Source: Sphingopyxis sp. USTB-05
GTDB lineage: Bacteria > Pseudomonadota > Alphaproteobacteria > Sphingomonadales > Sphingomonadaceae
Length of the DNA stretch: 64,000 bases
NCBI RefSeq assembly: GCF_023822045.1
Contig: NZ_CP084712.1
Coordinates: 2,542,001-2,606,000, forward strand
Direction of reading: 5' to 3'
In this document: positions 1-9,650 of the stretch, piece by piece
How the letters are laid out: the number at the start of each line of letters is the position of its first letter
Position numbering within the stretch: position 1 is the first letter of the stretch
Made by a program: the position numbers and the translations under genes
The notes under the pieces: model-generated
Told to the model about the DNA's origin: nothing
Databases searched by the model: none
What the model saw: the letters and a program-made list of their open reading frames with translations, nothing else

Positions 1-723
1 GGCATGATCGTGAAGCCCGTCAGCCCCGTGCAAAAGCTGCCCGTCGCCTTCATCGTCCATGGCGGGCCGCAGGGCAGCTTTGGCAACAGCTGGTCGACGC
101 GCTGGAACCCGCGCGTCTTCGCGCAGCAGGGTTACGGCGTCGTCACCGTCGATTTCCACGGATCGACGGGTTACGGACAGGCCTTCACGGACAGCATCAA
201 CAAGGATTGGGGCGGCAAGCCGCTCGCGGATCTGAAGCTCGGCCTCGCCGCGGCGGGCAAGCAGGATGCGCAGCTCGACCTCAGCAACGCCTGCGCGCTC
301 GGTGCTTCCTATGGCGGCTACATGATGAACTGGATCGCGGGCCAGTGGACCGACGGCTTCAAATGCCTTGTCCAGCACGACGGCGTCTTCGACCTGCGCG
401 CCATGGCGTTCGAGACCGAGGAATTGTGGTTCGACGAATGGGATCATGGCGGACCCTGGTGGGAGCGCACCGACCCCGAAAAGTGGAATCCGGTGAATCA
501 TGTCACCAAGTGGAAGACCCCGATGCTGGTGATCACCAGCGAAAAAGATTTCCGGATTCCCTACAGCCAGGGCCTCGCCGCCTTTACCGCGCTCCAGCGC
601 CGCAACATCCCGTCGGAACTGCTCGTCTTTCCCGATGAGAACCATTGGGTGCTGAAGGGTGCGAACAGCGTCCAGTGGCACCAGACGGTGTTCAATTGGC
701 TCGGTAGTCACCTCAAGAAATAA
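1..723 (+). CDS. S9 family (prolyl oligopeptidase-type) serine peptidase, C-terminal part
   Basis: The reading frame is open at the first base, so the gene begins upstream; only the alpha/beta-hydrolase catalytic domain (about 240 residues) is present. Counting from the ATG at position 4, the nucleophile lies in GASYGGYMMNW (Ser about 102). The acid is probably the Asp of SEKDFRIPYSQG (about 182), and the His lies in DENHWV (about 214). HGGPQGSFG near the start is the oxyanion-side HGGP motif of acylaminoacyl-peptidase and dipeptidyl-peptidase members of S9. Such enzymes cleave short peptides and carry an N-terminal beta-propeller, which would lie outside the window. The substrate cannot be deduced. 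Confidence 0.93.
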   Translation, partial: GMIVKPVSPVQKLPVAFIVHGGPQGSFGNSWSTRWNPRVFAQQGYGVVTVDFHGSTGYGQAFTDSINKDWGGKPLADLKLGLAAAGKQDAQLDLSNACALGASYGGYMMNWIAGQWTDGFKCLVQHDGVFDLRAMAFETEELWFDEWDHGGPWWERTDPEKWNPVNHVTKWKTPMLVITSEKDFRIPYSQGLAAFTALQRRNIPSELLVFPDENHWVLKGANSVQWHQTVFNWLGSHLKK

Positions 724-741
724 CGGTGACTTCTCTCTTCT

Positions 742-823
742 CGTCACCCCGGACTTGATCCGGGGTCCCACTTCTTTATTTCGATGTTGAACGCGGGGTG
801 CCGGATCAAGTCCGGCATGACGA
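742..823. repeat. Palindromic intergenic repeat, family 1 (CCGGACTTGATCCGG)
   Basis: Two arms face each other: CGTCACCCCGGACTTGATCC on the left and its inverse, ending GTCCGGCATGACG, on the right, separated by about 28 bases. The unit lies between the convergent S9 peptidase and cupin genes and could fold into a long hairpin. The same arms recur near 21451, 34126, 41398, 46504, 53421 and 53676, with half copies near 39818, 40783 and 51587, so this is a dispersed REP-like family. Confidence 0.85.
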
Positions 824-845
824 AGAGATAGCGTTGTTCGAACGA

Positions 846-1199
846 TCAGCCCGTTGCCGCTTCGCCGCCCACCTTGCCATAGAATATGCGCCACAGCGCC
901 AGATCGTCGCTGAAATCGGCGTAATGATGCTCGACCCCGGCCGCGACGAACAGCAGGTCGCCCGCAGCGAACGGCGTGCGCTCGCTGCCATGGATCAGCA
1001 CGCCATCACCGCGAATTACCACGTAAAGCTCGTCCTGTTCATGCGGCGTCTGGCGGTTCGGCGGAACGGGAACCGACAGGCGGACGTCCAGCGTCCCGCG
1101 TTTGAGCGCAAGCACCGATCGTTCGCCCTCAGGCGTCGGTACTTTTGCCGCATAGTCGGCCAAGCGGATGACACCGCTGCGCATCGCATAGTCCATGGC
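846..1199 (-). CDS. Small cupin-domain protein
   Basis: This 117-residue single-domain cupin (RmlC-like beta-barrel) has conserved core elements in PHEQDELYVVIRGDGVL (first cupin motif with His and Glu metal-ligand positions) and GDLLFVAAGVEHHY (second motif). Such proteins bind a divalent metal or a small ligand; the substrate is not predictable. The start at 1199 is chosen because AGGAG lies seven bases upstream; an in-frame ATG at 1223 would place that ribosome site inside the gene. It stands alone, converging on the S9 peptidase and divergent from valS. Confidence 0.85.
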   Translation of the reverse strand, partial: AMDYAMRSGVIRLADYAAKVPTPEGERSVLALKRGTLDVRLSVPVPPNRQTPHEQDELYVVIRGDGVLIHGSERTPFAAGDLLFVAAGVEHHYADFSDDLALWRIFYGKVGGEAATG

Positions 1200-1282
1200 C
1201 CTGCTCCTGCAAGTCGGCGCCATCCTAAACTCTGCCGATCCGGCTTGCCAGCCCGCACCCCGGCTGGCAAAGGCGCCCGGCT

Positions 1283-4036
1283 ATGCCGATGGAAAAAACG
1301 TTCGATCCCGCCGCTATCGAAGCGAAATGGGCCCATGAATGGGAAAGCCGCGGGCTGTTTCGCCCCGCGCGTCCCGACGCGACACCCTTCACGATCGTCA
1401 ATCCGCCGCCGAATGTCACCGGCGCGCTGCACATCGGCCATGCGCTCGACAATACGTTGCAGGACGTCCTCGTCCGCTACGAACGTCTGCGCGGCAAGGA
1501 TGCCTTGTGGGTCGTCGGCATGGACCATGCCGGCATCGCGACGCAGATGGTCGTCGAGCGCCAGCTCAACGAACGTCAGCAGAAACGCACCGATTTCACG
1601 CGCGAGGAATTCGTCGACAAGGTTTGGGAATGGAAGGGCGAAAGCGGCGGTCAGATCACGCGCCAGCTCCGCCGTCTCGGCTGTTCGATGGACTGGAGCC
1701 GCGAGCAGTTCACCATGGACCCGCATTTCACCAAGGCAGTGGTCAAGGTGTTCGTCGACCTGCACAAAAAGGGCCTGATCTACCGCGACAAAAGGCTCGT
1801 GAACTGGGATCCCGCGCTCAAGACCGCGATCTCTGACCTCGAAGTCGAATCGCACGAAGTACCGGGCCATATGTGGCACTTCAAATATCCGCTCGCGGGC
1901 GGCGAGACCTACACCTATGTCGAGCGCGACGCCGACGGCAATGTCGTGCTTCAGGAAGAGCGCGACTATATTTCGATCGCGACGACGCGCCCCGAAACGA
2001 TGCTGGGCGACGGAGCGGTCGCGGTGCATCCCGATGACGAGCGCTATCGGCCCATCGTCGGCAAATATTGCGAGATCCCCGTCGGCCCGAAGGAACATCG
2101 GCGCCTGATCCCGATCATCACCGACGAATATCCCGATCCCCATTTCGGATCGGGCGCGGTCAAGATCACCGGCGCGCATGACGAAAACGACTATGGCGTC
2201 GCGCAGCGCAATGGCATTCCGATGTACCGGCTGATGGACGAGGTCGCGGCGATGCGCGTCGATGGTGTGCCCTATGCCGAAGCTGCCGCGCGCGCGGTCG
2301 AGATCGCCAAGGGCGCGAGCGCGACCCCGGCCGAAATCGATGCACTCAACCTTGTGCCCGAGGAATATCGCGGTCTCGATCGCTATGAAGCGCGTAAGCG
2401 CGTCGTGGCGGACATCGATGCCGAGGGCTTGATGGTCAAGGTCGAGGACAAGCTGATCATGCAGCCGTTCGGCGACCGCGGCGGCGTGGTCATCGAACCG
2501 ATGCTCACCGACCAATGGTATGTCGACGCCGCCACGCTGGCGCAGCCGCCGATGGCCGCGGTGCGCGACGGGCGCATCAACATCGTGCCCAAGACGTGGG
2601 AAAAGACCTTCTTCAACTGGATGGAGAATATCCAGCCCTGGTGCGTCTCGCGCCAGCTCTGGTGGGGCCACCGGATTCCGGCCTGGTATGCCGAAGATGG
2701 CCGCATCTTCGTCGCCGAAACCGAAGAGGAAGCACAAGCCGAAGCGGGTGCAGGCGTTGCGCTTACGCGCGACGAGGACGTGCTCGACACCTGGTTCTCT
2801 TCCGCGCTATGGCCTTTCGCTACGCTCGGCTGGCCCGAAAACACCGACCTTTTGAAGCGCCACTACCCCAATGACGTGCTCATCTCCGGCTTCGACATCC
2901 TCTTCTTCTGGGATGCGCGCATGGCGATGCAGGGCATGGAATTCATGGGCGACGTGCCGTGGAAGACGCTTTACCTGCACGGCCTCGTCCGCGCGCCAGA
3001 TGGCGCGAAAATGTCGAAGTCGAAGGGCAATGTCGTAGATCCGCTCGGGTTGATCGACCAATATGGCGCGGACGCGCTGCGCTTCTTCATGTCGGCGATG
3101 GAAAGCCAGGGGCGCGACATCAAGATGGATGACGCACGCCTCGCGGGCTATCGCAATTTCGCGACCAAGCTCTGGAATGCGGCGCGCTTCTGCGAAGCCA
3201 ATGGCATTTCGGCGTCGACCAGCTTCGACGCGCCCTCCGCGACCTCGCCGGTCAACCGCTGGATCATCGGCGAAGTCGCCGCGACCGTCGCCGCGATGGA
3301 AACGGCGTTCGCTGCCTATCGCTTCGACGAGGCCGCAAATGCGATCTACAGCTTTGCGTGGGATCGCTTCTGCGACTGGTATCTCGAACTGATCAAGGGC
3401 GCGATCGACGACGAGACAAAGGCCGTTGCCGGTTGGGTGCTCGACCAGATCCTTGTCATGCTCCACCCCTTCATGCCCTTCATCACCGAAGAGCTGTGGA
3501 CGGGGCTCGGCGACCGCGCAGATTATCCGCTGATCACGGCAAAATGGCCTGCGCCTGCCGCAGCGCGCGACGCCGATGCCAGCGCCGATATCGACTGGCT
3601 GATCAAGCTCGTCAGCGAACTTCGCACCGCCAAAGCCGAACTCGGCCTGCCCCCAGGTGCCCGCCTGACCGCGCATTTCCCGGCGTCGCTCAAGAGCCGC
3701 TCAGAAAAGCTGGCCGCACAACTCGACCGCCTTGCGCGTCTTGAGAGCGTAAGTTTCGACCCCGCACCCGGCGGCGCGTCAGCCCAGCTCGTCGTCGAGG
3801 GCGAGACGATTACCGTTCCCCTTGAAGGCGTGATCGACATCGCCGCCGAACGCGACCGCCTGACCAAGGCGCTCGCCGCCGCCGCCAAAGAACGCGACGG
3901 CCTTGCCGGACGCCTGAACAACCCGTCGTTCGTCGAACGCGCCAAACCGGAAGCGGTCGAGAAGGCCCGCGCCGATCACGCCGCCAAGGAGGCCGAGGCC
4001 GATCGCCTGACCGCCGCACTGGCGCGACTGGGGTGA
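1283..4036 (+). CDS. valS: Valyl-tRNA synthetase
   Basis: A class I aminoacyl-tRNA synthetase of 917 residues that charges tRNA-Val in the cytoplasm. The ATP-binding HIGH motif is in [15 protein letters not shown] (about residues 41-55) and the KMSKS loop is in [14 protein letters not shown]. Between them lies the long CP1 editing domain that removes mischarged threonine. The last 70 or so residues are charged and heptad-like, the usual C-terminal coiled coil of ValRS. A second in-frame ATG two codons on (1289) is an equally possible start. The stop codon overlaps the start of the next gene (TGATG), suggesting translational coupling. Confidence 0.98.
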   Translation: MPMEKTFDPAAIEAKWAHEWESRGLFRPARPDATPFTIVNPPPNVTGALHIGHALDNTLQDVLVRYERLRGKDALWVVGMDHAGIATQMVVERQLNERQQKRTDFTREEFVDKVWEWKGESGGQITRQLRRLGCSMDWSREQFTMDPHFTKAVVKVFVDLHKKGLIYRDKRLVNWDPALKTAISDLEVESHEVPGHMWHFKYPLAGGETYTYVERDADGNVVLQEERDYISIATTRPETMLGDGAVAVHPDDERYRPIVGKYCEIPVGPKEHRRLIPIITDEYPDPHFGSGAVKITGAHDENDYGVAQRNGIPMYRLMDEVAAMRVDGVPYAEAAARAVEIAKGASATPAEIDALNLVPEEYRGLDRYEARKRVVADIDAEGLMVKVEDKLIMQPFGDRGGVVIEPMLTDQWYVDAATLAQPPMAAVRDGRINIVPKTWEKTFFNWMENIQPWCVSRQLWWGHRIPAWYAEDGRIFVAETEEEAQAEAGAGVALTRDEDVLDTWFSSALWPFATLGWPENTDLLKRHYPNDVLISGFDILFFWDARMAMQGMEFMGDVPWKTLYLHGLVRAPDGAKMSKSKGNVVDPLGLIDQYGADALRFFMSAMESQGRDIKMDDARLAGYRNFATKLWNAARFCEANGISASTSFDAPSATSPVNRWIIGEVAATVAAMETAFAAYRFDEAANAIYSFAWDRFCDWYLELIKGAIDDETKAVAGWVLDQILVMLHPFMPFITEELWTGLGDRADYPLITAKWPAPAAARDADASADIDWLIKLVSELRTAKAELGLPPGARLTAHFPASLKSRSEKLAAQLDRLARLESVSFDPAPGGASAQLVVEGETITVPLEGVIDIAAERDRLTKALAAAAKERDGLAGRLNNPSFVERAKPEAVEKARADHAAKEAEADRLTAALARLG

Positions 4037-4521
4037 TGCGCGGGTTGCAGCTTCTGGCAGTGACAGTGGGGTTGTTTCTGACCGCCCCGCTTGCTGCCGG
4101 ACAGGTGACCCCGCACACACCGTCGGTCGGTAGCGCCGAACGCACCGCGATCCTGACGGCGCTGCGCACGCATCCCGACATGCGCTTCACCTTTCGCCAT
4201 CTGCGCGTCTGGAACGATGGCAGCCGCGCGATCGCTTACGCCGAAGGCGACAATGGCATCATCGGCGGCTTCAAGATCATCCTGACCCGCGACGGCGCCG
4301 CAGCATGGACCGTCATCTGGGGCGAAGGCGACGGCGGCAGCAACAGCTGCATCGCCGGCGCGCGCCACTATCGCTGGGCACTCGATCTGATCGCATCCCA
4401 TCACGCGCAGCCCGATGCGCTTTTCCCCGGCATCAGCGCACAGACGCGCGAACTCGAACAGATGGCAAAGGACGATCCCGACTCCGATTGTGTCGGCGAT
4501 CTCGAAGGCGGCCCTGCGTGA
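4036..4521 (+). CDS. Secreted hypothetical protein coupled to valS
   Basis: A 161-residue protein with a clear signal peptide ([22 protein letters not shown]) and a mature domain with two widely spaced cysteines (GSNSCIAG and DSDCVGD) that could form a disulfide. I do not recognise the family. The ATG at 4036 overlaps the valS stop codon; a GTG one codon earlier is the alternative. The end overlaps the GTG start of the MATE gene by four bases, so the three genes look like one transcript although their functions are not obviously related. Confidence 0.72.
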   Translation: MRGLQLLAVTVGLFLTAPLAAGQVTPHTPSVGSAERTAILTALRTHPDMRFTFRHLRVWNDGSRAIAYAEGDNGIIGGFKIILTRDGAAAWTVIWGEGDGGSNSCIAGARHYRWALDLIASHHAQPDALFPGISAQTRELEQMAKDDPDSDCVGDLEGGPA

Positions 4522-5978
4522 CCGAAGAAATCCCCATCACTCCCACCCCTGTCGCAGCCGCCGCGGACCCCGCTGCCAGCCCGGTCCCGCCGCGCCAGAC
4601 CGCGCGCGGCGGCGGACGGATGGACCTGACCAGCGGGCCGATCACCAAGACGCTGATCCTCTTCGCACTGCCCACGCTCGCCTCCAACATTCTCCAGACG
4701 CTGTCGGGATCGGTGAACTCGATCTGGGTCGGACAATTTCTAGGCAATAGCGCGCTCGCGGCGACCGCGAACGCGAACATCATCATGTTCCTGATGTTCG
4801 GCGCCTTTTTCGGTTTCGGCATGGCGGCGACGGTGCTGATCGGCCAATCGATGGGCCGCGGCGATATCGATGCCGCGCGCCGTGCAACCGGCGGCGTGAT
4901 CGGTCTTGCCCTGATCTTTTCGGTCGTCATCGCGATCCTTGGCTGGTTCGCATCCGACCGCATCCTGCGCTGGCTCGAAACCCCGCCCGAGGCCTTTGCG
5001 ATGGCGCACGACTATCTGCGCGTCACCTTCCTCGCAGTACCCGCGTCGATGCTCTCGGTCACGCTGATGATGGCATCGCGCGGCGCGGGCGATGCCGTGA
5101 CGCCGCTGCGGTTCATGATCCTCGCGGTGGTGCTCGACATTCTGTTCAACCCCGTGTTGATCCTCGGCCTCGGCCCCTTCCCGCGGCTCGGGATTGCGGG
5201 CAGCGCGCTCGCGACCGCCGTCGCGGGGACGATCAGCCTAGCGGGTATGATCGGCTGGTTCTACGCGAAGAACCATGTCCTCCGCCTGCGCGGGCACGAA
5301 CTCTCCTATCTCATTCCCAAATGGTCGGAGCTTCGCTTCATCATCGGTCGCGGCCTGCCGATGGGCGCGCAGATGCTCGTCATTTCGGGCGCCGGGCTCG
5401 TCATGGTCGGTCTCGTCAATCGCGAGGGACTCGTTACCGCCGCCGCCTATGGCGCGACATTGCAACTCTGGAACTATATCCAGATGCCGGCGCTCGCGGT
5501 CGGCGCGGCGGTCAGTTCGATGGCGGCGCAAAATATCGGCGCCGGGCGCTGGGACCGCGTATCGTCGGTGACGAACAGCGGCATCGCGATCAACCTGGCG
5601 ATGACCGGGGTATTGATCATCCTCCTCCTGATCTTCGACCGCACCGCGCTCGCGCTCTTCCTCGGCAGCGAAAGCCCGGCGATCGACGTCGCACGCAATA
5701 TTCAGCTTATCGCGACCTGGACTTTCCTGCCCTTTGGCACGACCATCGTCCTTATCAGCACGCTGCGCGCCAACGGCTCGGTCGTGCCGCCGCTCGTCAT
5801 CCTGTTTCTGTCGATGTTCCCGATCCGCCTCGGCATATATTATTTCGGCTACGCGCCCGTCGGCAGCGACATTCTCTGGTGGAGCTTCCCGCTCTCGTCG
5901 CTCGCGTCGCTGGCGATGGCATGGGCGATCTATCGGCGCGGAAACTGGCGCCGGACGTTGCCCCAACCAAGCTCCTGA
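4518..5978 (+). CDS. MATE-family multidrug exporter
   Basis: A 486-residue inner-membrane protein of the MATE (NorM/DinF-like) family, which export cationic drugs or metabolites using a Na+ or H+ gradient. The duplicated six-helix layout is visible: the first half opens with SGPITKTLILFALPTLASN and the second with LRFIIGRGLPMGAQMLV. The GTG at 4518 overlaps the preceding stop (GTGA). It adds a Pro/Ala-rich cytoplasmic tail of about 35 residues before MDLTSGPITK, whose ATG at about 4620 is the alternative start. The substrate is not predictable. Confidence 0.93.
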   Translation: MTEEIPITPTPVAAAADPAASPVPPRQTARGGGRMDLTSGPITKTLILFALPTLASNILQTLSGSVNSIWVGQFLGNSALAATANANIIMFLMFGAFFGFGMAATVLIGQSMGRGDIDAARRATGGVIGLALIFSVVIAILGWFASDRILRWLETPPEAFAMAHDYLRVTFLAVPASMLSVTLMMASRGAGDAVTPLRFMILAVVLDILFNPVLILGLGPFPRLGIAGSALATAVAGTISLAGMIGWFYAKNHVLRLRGHELSYLIPKWSELRFIIGRGLPMGAQMLVISGAGLVMVGLVNREGLVTAAAYGATLQLWNYIQMPALAVGAAVSSMAAQNIGAGRWDRVSSVTNSGIAINLAMTGVLIILLLIFDRTALALFLGSESPAIDVARNIQLIATWTFLPFGTTIVLISTLRANGSVVPPLVILFLSMFPIRLGIYYFGYAPVGSDILWWSFPLSSLASLAMAWAIYRRGNWRRTLPQPSS

Positions 5979-6073
5979 GGCGCGTTCCGCTTTCGACCAA
6001 GACGCGCGCAGCTTCGACTGGCGTCCCGGCGCCCGCTAGCCATCGACCGGTATTTGCCGCTAAAGCATCGTCA

Positions 6074-7246
6074 ATGAACATGACAAACCGCAAGGACGCG
6101 CTGCGTGACCAGCGCGCGAAAATGCTGGCGACGGACCCCGACTGGCGCGCCTCGGACGCTCGCGTCAACCCGCGCGTCGCGATCGGTTCGATCATTGCGA
6201 TGTGGGTGATCTATTTCCTGATCACCACTGTCCTCGCGATGCTGACAGGCGCGCCCGAGCAGTGGACGTCGGCAGGGCGGCGCGCCGTCGTGGTGATCGC
6301 GGGCATTCTGTGTACCTTCGTCCTTTACCAGCTACTCCAGCGGGCCCAGCCGCAAAGCTTCGGTGCCCGCCTTGCCGCGGCCATGGGGGCGGCCGTTCCG
6401 CTCGTCATCATCTATGCGACGATCAATCTGCTCGTCTTCTATTACTGGTTTCCCGTGGCTGACAGCGCCAAGCTGATCGAGGAGATGCAGGGCAAGTACC
6501 CGGGCGCATGGGAAATGATGCTGATCCTCGACAGCTCGATCCGCTGGTATTTCTTCTTTGCCGTTTGGGCGGCGCTCTATGTCGCGTTCGGCTATGCCAA
6601 CGAAATGCGCGCGGTCGAACGGCGCGCAAACCATTTCCGGATCGAGGCGCAAACTGCGCAGCTGCGCGCGCTCCATTATCAGGTCAATCCGCATTTCCTG
6701 TTCAACACGCTCAATTCGCTGTCGACGCTCGTTCTCAAAGGATCGAAAAGCGAGGCGGAGACGATGATCATGAATCTGGCTTCCTTCCTGCGATCAAGCC
6801 TTGCCGTGGATCCCGAACAACTGGTCAGCCTCGACGAGGAAATCGCGCTCCAGCGGCTCTATCTCGATATCGAGCAGACGCGCTTCCCTGACCGCCTGCA
6901 GGTCGAGGTCGCAATGCCGAAGGAACTGGAAAACGCCTGCGTTCCCGTCCTGATCCTGCAACCGATCATCGAAAATGCGATCAAATATGGCGTGGCACCC
7001 AGCAAGGGGAAGATCGCGATCCGCCTGCAAGCCAGCGCCGAATATGGCCTGCTGATTGTGCGCGTCGAAAATGACATCGACCCAAAGGCGCCAACCCCCG
7101 CTTCAGGTACCGGCCTTGGCCTCGGCAATGTTCGCGAACGCCTGCTTACGCGCTATGGTCCCACCGCCGGATGCGAATGGGGGCCTTCGGATAACGGCGG
7201 ATTTGTCGTATCGCTCTGGCTGCCATTGGCACGGGAGGCCTGCTGA
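6074..7246 (+). CDS. LytS/YehU-type sensor histidine kinase
   Basis: A 390-residue membrane kinase. Four hydrophobic segments (about 36-58, 71-89, 100-125 and 157-175) are followed by a His_kinase domain with the phosphoacceptor in QVNPHFLFNTLNSL (His about 207). A divergent ATPase domain follows, with the N-box in IIENAIKYG and the G-box in GTGLGLGNVRERL. No periplasmic sensor domain is present, so the membrane region itself probably senses the signal. The ATG at 6074 was chosen because upstream in-frame sequence lies inside the MATE gene. The partner regulator starts three bases after the stop. Confidence 0.93.
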   Translation: MNMTNRKDALRDQRAKMLATDPDWRASDARVNPRVAIGSIIAMWVIYFLITTVLAMLTGAPEQWTSAGRRAVVVIAGILCTFVLYQLLQRAQPQSFGARLAAAMGAAVPLVIIYATINLLVFYYWFPVADSAKLIEEMQGKYPGAWEMMLILDSSIRWYFFFAVWAALYVAFGYANEMRAVERRANHFRIEAQTAQLRALHYQVNPHFLFNTLNSLSTLVLKGSKSEAETMIMNLASFLRSSLAVDPEQLVSLDEEIALQRLYLDIEQTRFPDRLQVEVAMPKELENACVPVLILQPIIENAIKYGVAPSKGKIAIRLQASAEYGLLIVRVENDIDPKAPTPASGTGLGLGNVRERLLTRYGPTAGCEWGPSDNGGFVVSLWLPLAREAC

Positions 7247-7249
7247 CTC

Positions 7250-7981
7250 ATGATCCAAACGCTCCGGACCCTGATCGTCGATGACGAGCCGCTTGCTATC
7301 GAACGGCTGCAAATCCTTACCGGCCAACAGGACGGCATTTCGCTCGTCGGGACCGCCAGTGACGGTGCCTCGGCGCTTCGCATGGTCGACGCACTCGCGC
7401 CCGATCTGGTGCTCTGCGATATCGCGATGCCCGATCTCAACGGGCTGGAGGTTGCCGCCGCAATCGAAGGATTGAACAATCCGCCCGCTGTCGTCTTCGT
7501 CACCGCCTTTGATCGTTATGCCGTTGCCGCCTTCGATGTCGCGGCGGTCGACTATCTGCTCAAGCCGGTGTCCCCCGATCGCCTGGCGCGCGCGCTGTCG
7601 CGCGTGCGCGAATGGCGCGCGACCGAACGGTCACCAGCGCAAAAAAGCAAATGGATCAACGAGTTCTGGGTTCAGAACCGGGGCGAGATGCTGCGCATCG
7701 ACGCGGGCCAGGTCGACCTGATCGAGGCGGAGCGCGATTATATGCGCCTCCACGTCGGCGGGCGAAGCTGGCTGATCCACCAGACGATCAAATCATTGGA
7801 AGCCCGCATGAACCCCGACCAATTCATGCGCATTCATCGATCAAAAATGATCCGCCGAGAAGGAATCATCGGATTGAAGCATCATGGCGATGGCGCATGG
7901 AGCGTCGATCTCGGCGAAGGCGGCGTGCATCGCATCGGCCGCACCTATCTCCACGATGTAAAGGCGATCATGCACGCCTGA
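7250..7981 (+). CDS. LytTR-type response regulator
   Basis: A 243-residue regulator with an N-terminal receiver domain (acidic pair in IVDDEPLAIERL, phosphoacceptor Asp57 in LVLCDIAMPDLNG, Lys in YLLKPVSPDR) and a C-terminal LytTR DNA-binding domain (about 140-243, with DYMRLHVGGRSWLIHQTIKSLE). It starts three bases after the LytS-type kinase, so the two form a cognate pair. LytTR regulators of this class commonly control membrane or exported functions. The target is unknown here, though the upstream MATE exporter is a reasonable candidate. Confidence 0.95.
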   Translation: MIQTLRTLIVDDEPLAIERLQILTGQQDGISLVGTASDGASALRMVDALAPDLVLCDIAMPDLNGLEVAAAIEGLNNPPAVVFVTAFDRYAVAAFDVAAVDYLLKPVSPDRLARALSRVREWRATERSPAQKSKWINEFWVQNRGEMLRIDAGQVDLIEAERDYMRLHVGGRSWLIHQTIKSLEARMNPDQFMRIHRSKMIRREGIIGLKHHGDGAWSVDLGEGGVHRIGRTYLHDVKAIMHA

Positions 7982-7983
7982 AA

Positions 7984-8018
7984 AAAGGGCGGCCATGCCA
8001 CCGGGGCATGACCGCCTT
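7984..8018 (+). terminator. Hairpin terminator after the LytTR gene
   Basis: An inverted repeat begins three bases after the LytTR stop codon. The arms read about GGGCGGCCATGCC and GGCATGACCGCCTTT, with one extra G on the left and a five-base loop. An A-run before the left arm and TTT after the right arm make it potentially bidirectional, fitting its place between the convergent LytTR and UrcA genes. Confidence 0.7.
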
Positions 8019-8043
8019 TCAGGGTCGCAAACTGGCGGGCCCT

Positions 8044-8391
8044 TCAGGGCGCGGCGACGACAAGAGCGCCGCGATCAGCCAAAAGTGCTTTTTGCCCGCT
8101 GAACAGCTCAGCAAGCTGGGTGTCGGCTCCGCGGCTGGCGGCGACTTCGCAACTGCGTACATCGGCGCGCTCGGCCAGCGTTCTGCGGCTGTTCGAACTG
8201 CAGACCTGACGGATCGCCATTTTGACGCGACCCGTCAGCCGGTCGCGGCCCTTTTCGCTGGACAGGTTGAGATCATCGTAACGAACGGTGACACTCTGCT
8301 GATCCTTGTCCGAAGGCGATGCCGCGGAAGGTGCGATGAGCCCGGCCGCGACCAACGGCGTCGCGAGCAGGATGAAAGAAAATTTCGCCAT
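8044..8391 (-). CDS. UrcA family protein
   Basis: A 115-residue exported protein with signal peptide MAKFSFILLATPLVAAGLIA. The mature part has the family pattern: a VRYDDLNLSSEKGRDRLTGRV strand-helix start, then two cysteines in AIRQVCSS and DVRSCEVAA that probably form a disulfide. UrcA proteins are small periplasmic proteins common in sphingomonads and caulobacters; their function is unknown. It is monocistronic and converges on the LytTR gene. Confidence 0.8.
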   Translation of the reverse strand: MAKFSFILLATPLVAAGLIAPSAASPSDKDQQSVTVRYDDLNLSSEKGRDRLTGRVKMAIRQVCSSNSRRTLAERADVRSCEVAASRGADTQLAELFSGQKALLADRGALVVAAP

Positions 8392-8670
8392 GGGGGAGTC
8401 CTCTCGTCAAAAGGATGCGGAATACCGGTTGGCGGACCGGGGAGACCGTTGCCCGATATCCCGCAAAGGGGTGATACTCCCTAGACGTCACGAGAATCGC
8501 GTTTGGATCGATCGGGGCGAACCACCGCTCGATTTGCAGACGAAGGACGTTAATCCGTCGACGAACGGCCGACCGGGGGACAACATCATAACGATGGGTT
8601 TGCGCCGGATGTACGATCAGGGTGATATTTCCGGATAACAACGAAACTATATTGCGCTATAAGCAGCCTT

Positions 8671-9114
8671 ATGCAGGTTCGATTGTTCCGCTGGTCGATA
8701 CTGGTGCTTGCCGGCCTCGCCGGCGGCATGGCGCTGGGCGAGATGGCAGCGGGATCGCGGGCGGGCATCGACAGCCACGAGCCAGCATCTTATTCGCACC
8801 TCAGCGCCAATCCGGATGCATTGATGCCTCAGGCTGATGGCGCTGCGCCGTGCCTTGACTGCGCGGACAGCTATGGTGTCGCAGTAAAGCTGCGCGCAAA
8901 TCGCGATCGCAGGATGAGCGACGAGTTTCGTGAACTAGGAGCTGTGGACGTCGATCCGCCGGCAAGTGCGTATCCGGACGACGGCTATCGCTTTGGCGGA
9001 CGCTTTCCCGACGCACCGCATGAGGTGGTCGTGGACCAGCATCCCGCTCCGGGCACCCTGGCTCCTCCCCCCTCGCCCGCCGACAGCTTGGTCCAGACGG
9101 CGGCGAAGGATTGA
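8671..9114 (+). CDS. Hypothetical protein with N-terminal membrane segment
   Basis: A 147-residue protein of unknown function. The N-terminus (MQVRLFRWSILVLAGLAGGMALGE) is a signal peptide or anchor, and the rest is polar and proline-rich, with one close cysteine pair (PCLDCADS). A plausible -10 element (TATATT) lies about 25 bases upstream of the ATG. No homologous family is recognised. The stop is four bases from the end of the oppositely oriented next gene, so the two converge. Confidence 0.6.
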   Translation: MQVRLFRWSILVLAGLAGGMALGEMAAGSRAGIDSHEPASYSHLSANPDALMPQADGAAPCLDCADSYGVAVKLRANRDRRMSDEFRELGAVDVDPPASAYPDDGYRFGGRFPDAPHEVVVDQHPAPGTLAPPPSPADSLVQTAAKD

Positions 9115-9118
9115 GGCG

Positions 9119-9517
9119 TCAGCGCGGCGGCGTTGCCGGCGCGGCGCAACGGGTGGTGTCGCCGGCCTTGCACGCCGCGACGTCGGCTTCCCACTTCATC
9201 CGTTCTTCGGCCGACATGGCGGCGACACGCGCCTTCTCGGCCTCATAGACCGCCGTTTCCTCGCTGAAGACCTGCTGGTCGTGCGCGACCTGCTGCTGCG
9301 CCGCCGACACTTCCTGTTGATAGGTCGTATTGTCCGACTTGGCACGCGACGCCTGTTCGGCATTGAGCCGGGCAGTGTTCGCGCGTTCTTCCGGGGTGGT
9401 GCCATCCTTGGCGGGTTTTTCCGGTGCCGCCGCGTCGGGCGTCGCCTGGAAAGCTGCGGCCTGACCGGAGGCGAGCAACGCGAACGCGGCGGTGGCCGCC
9501 CAAATCTTCATGGTCAT
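9119..9517 (-). CDS. Secreted coiled-coil hypothetical protein
   Basis: A 132-residue protein with signal peptide MTMKIWAATAAFALLASGQAAA, then an Ala/Glu/Gln-rich helical region (TPEERANTARLNAEQ to SAEERMKWEADV) with coiled-coil-like heptads, and two cysteines near the end (AACKAGDTTRCAA). It resembles small periplasmic helical proteins seen in sphingomonads, but I do not recognise a named family. The start could be the second Met (9511). It is divergent from the BCCT transporter. Confidence 0.65.
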   Translation of the reverse strand: MTMKIWAATAAFALLASGQAAAFQATPDAAAPEKPAKDGTTPEERANTARLNAEQASRAKSDNTTYQQEVSAAQQQVAHDQQVFSEETAVYEAEKARVAAMSAEERMKWEADVAACKAGDTTRCAAPATPPR

Positions 9518-9650
9518 TGACGCATCTCCTTCAATCGATAGGTCTGCCGCTCAAACGCTTTGGCCTGTGGCGCGTTCCCGCTGGCGAATTGACCTCGTCA
9601 CGGGCAATCGCCATGCTGGACATTCCCTTCATGTCCGATCGGCCGATCAT

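Noticed and set aside
1016..2737. A 573-codon open frame antisense to valS
   Set aside because: valS is unmistakable on the other strand; the antisense frame has no motifs and would overlap the cupin gene as well.
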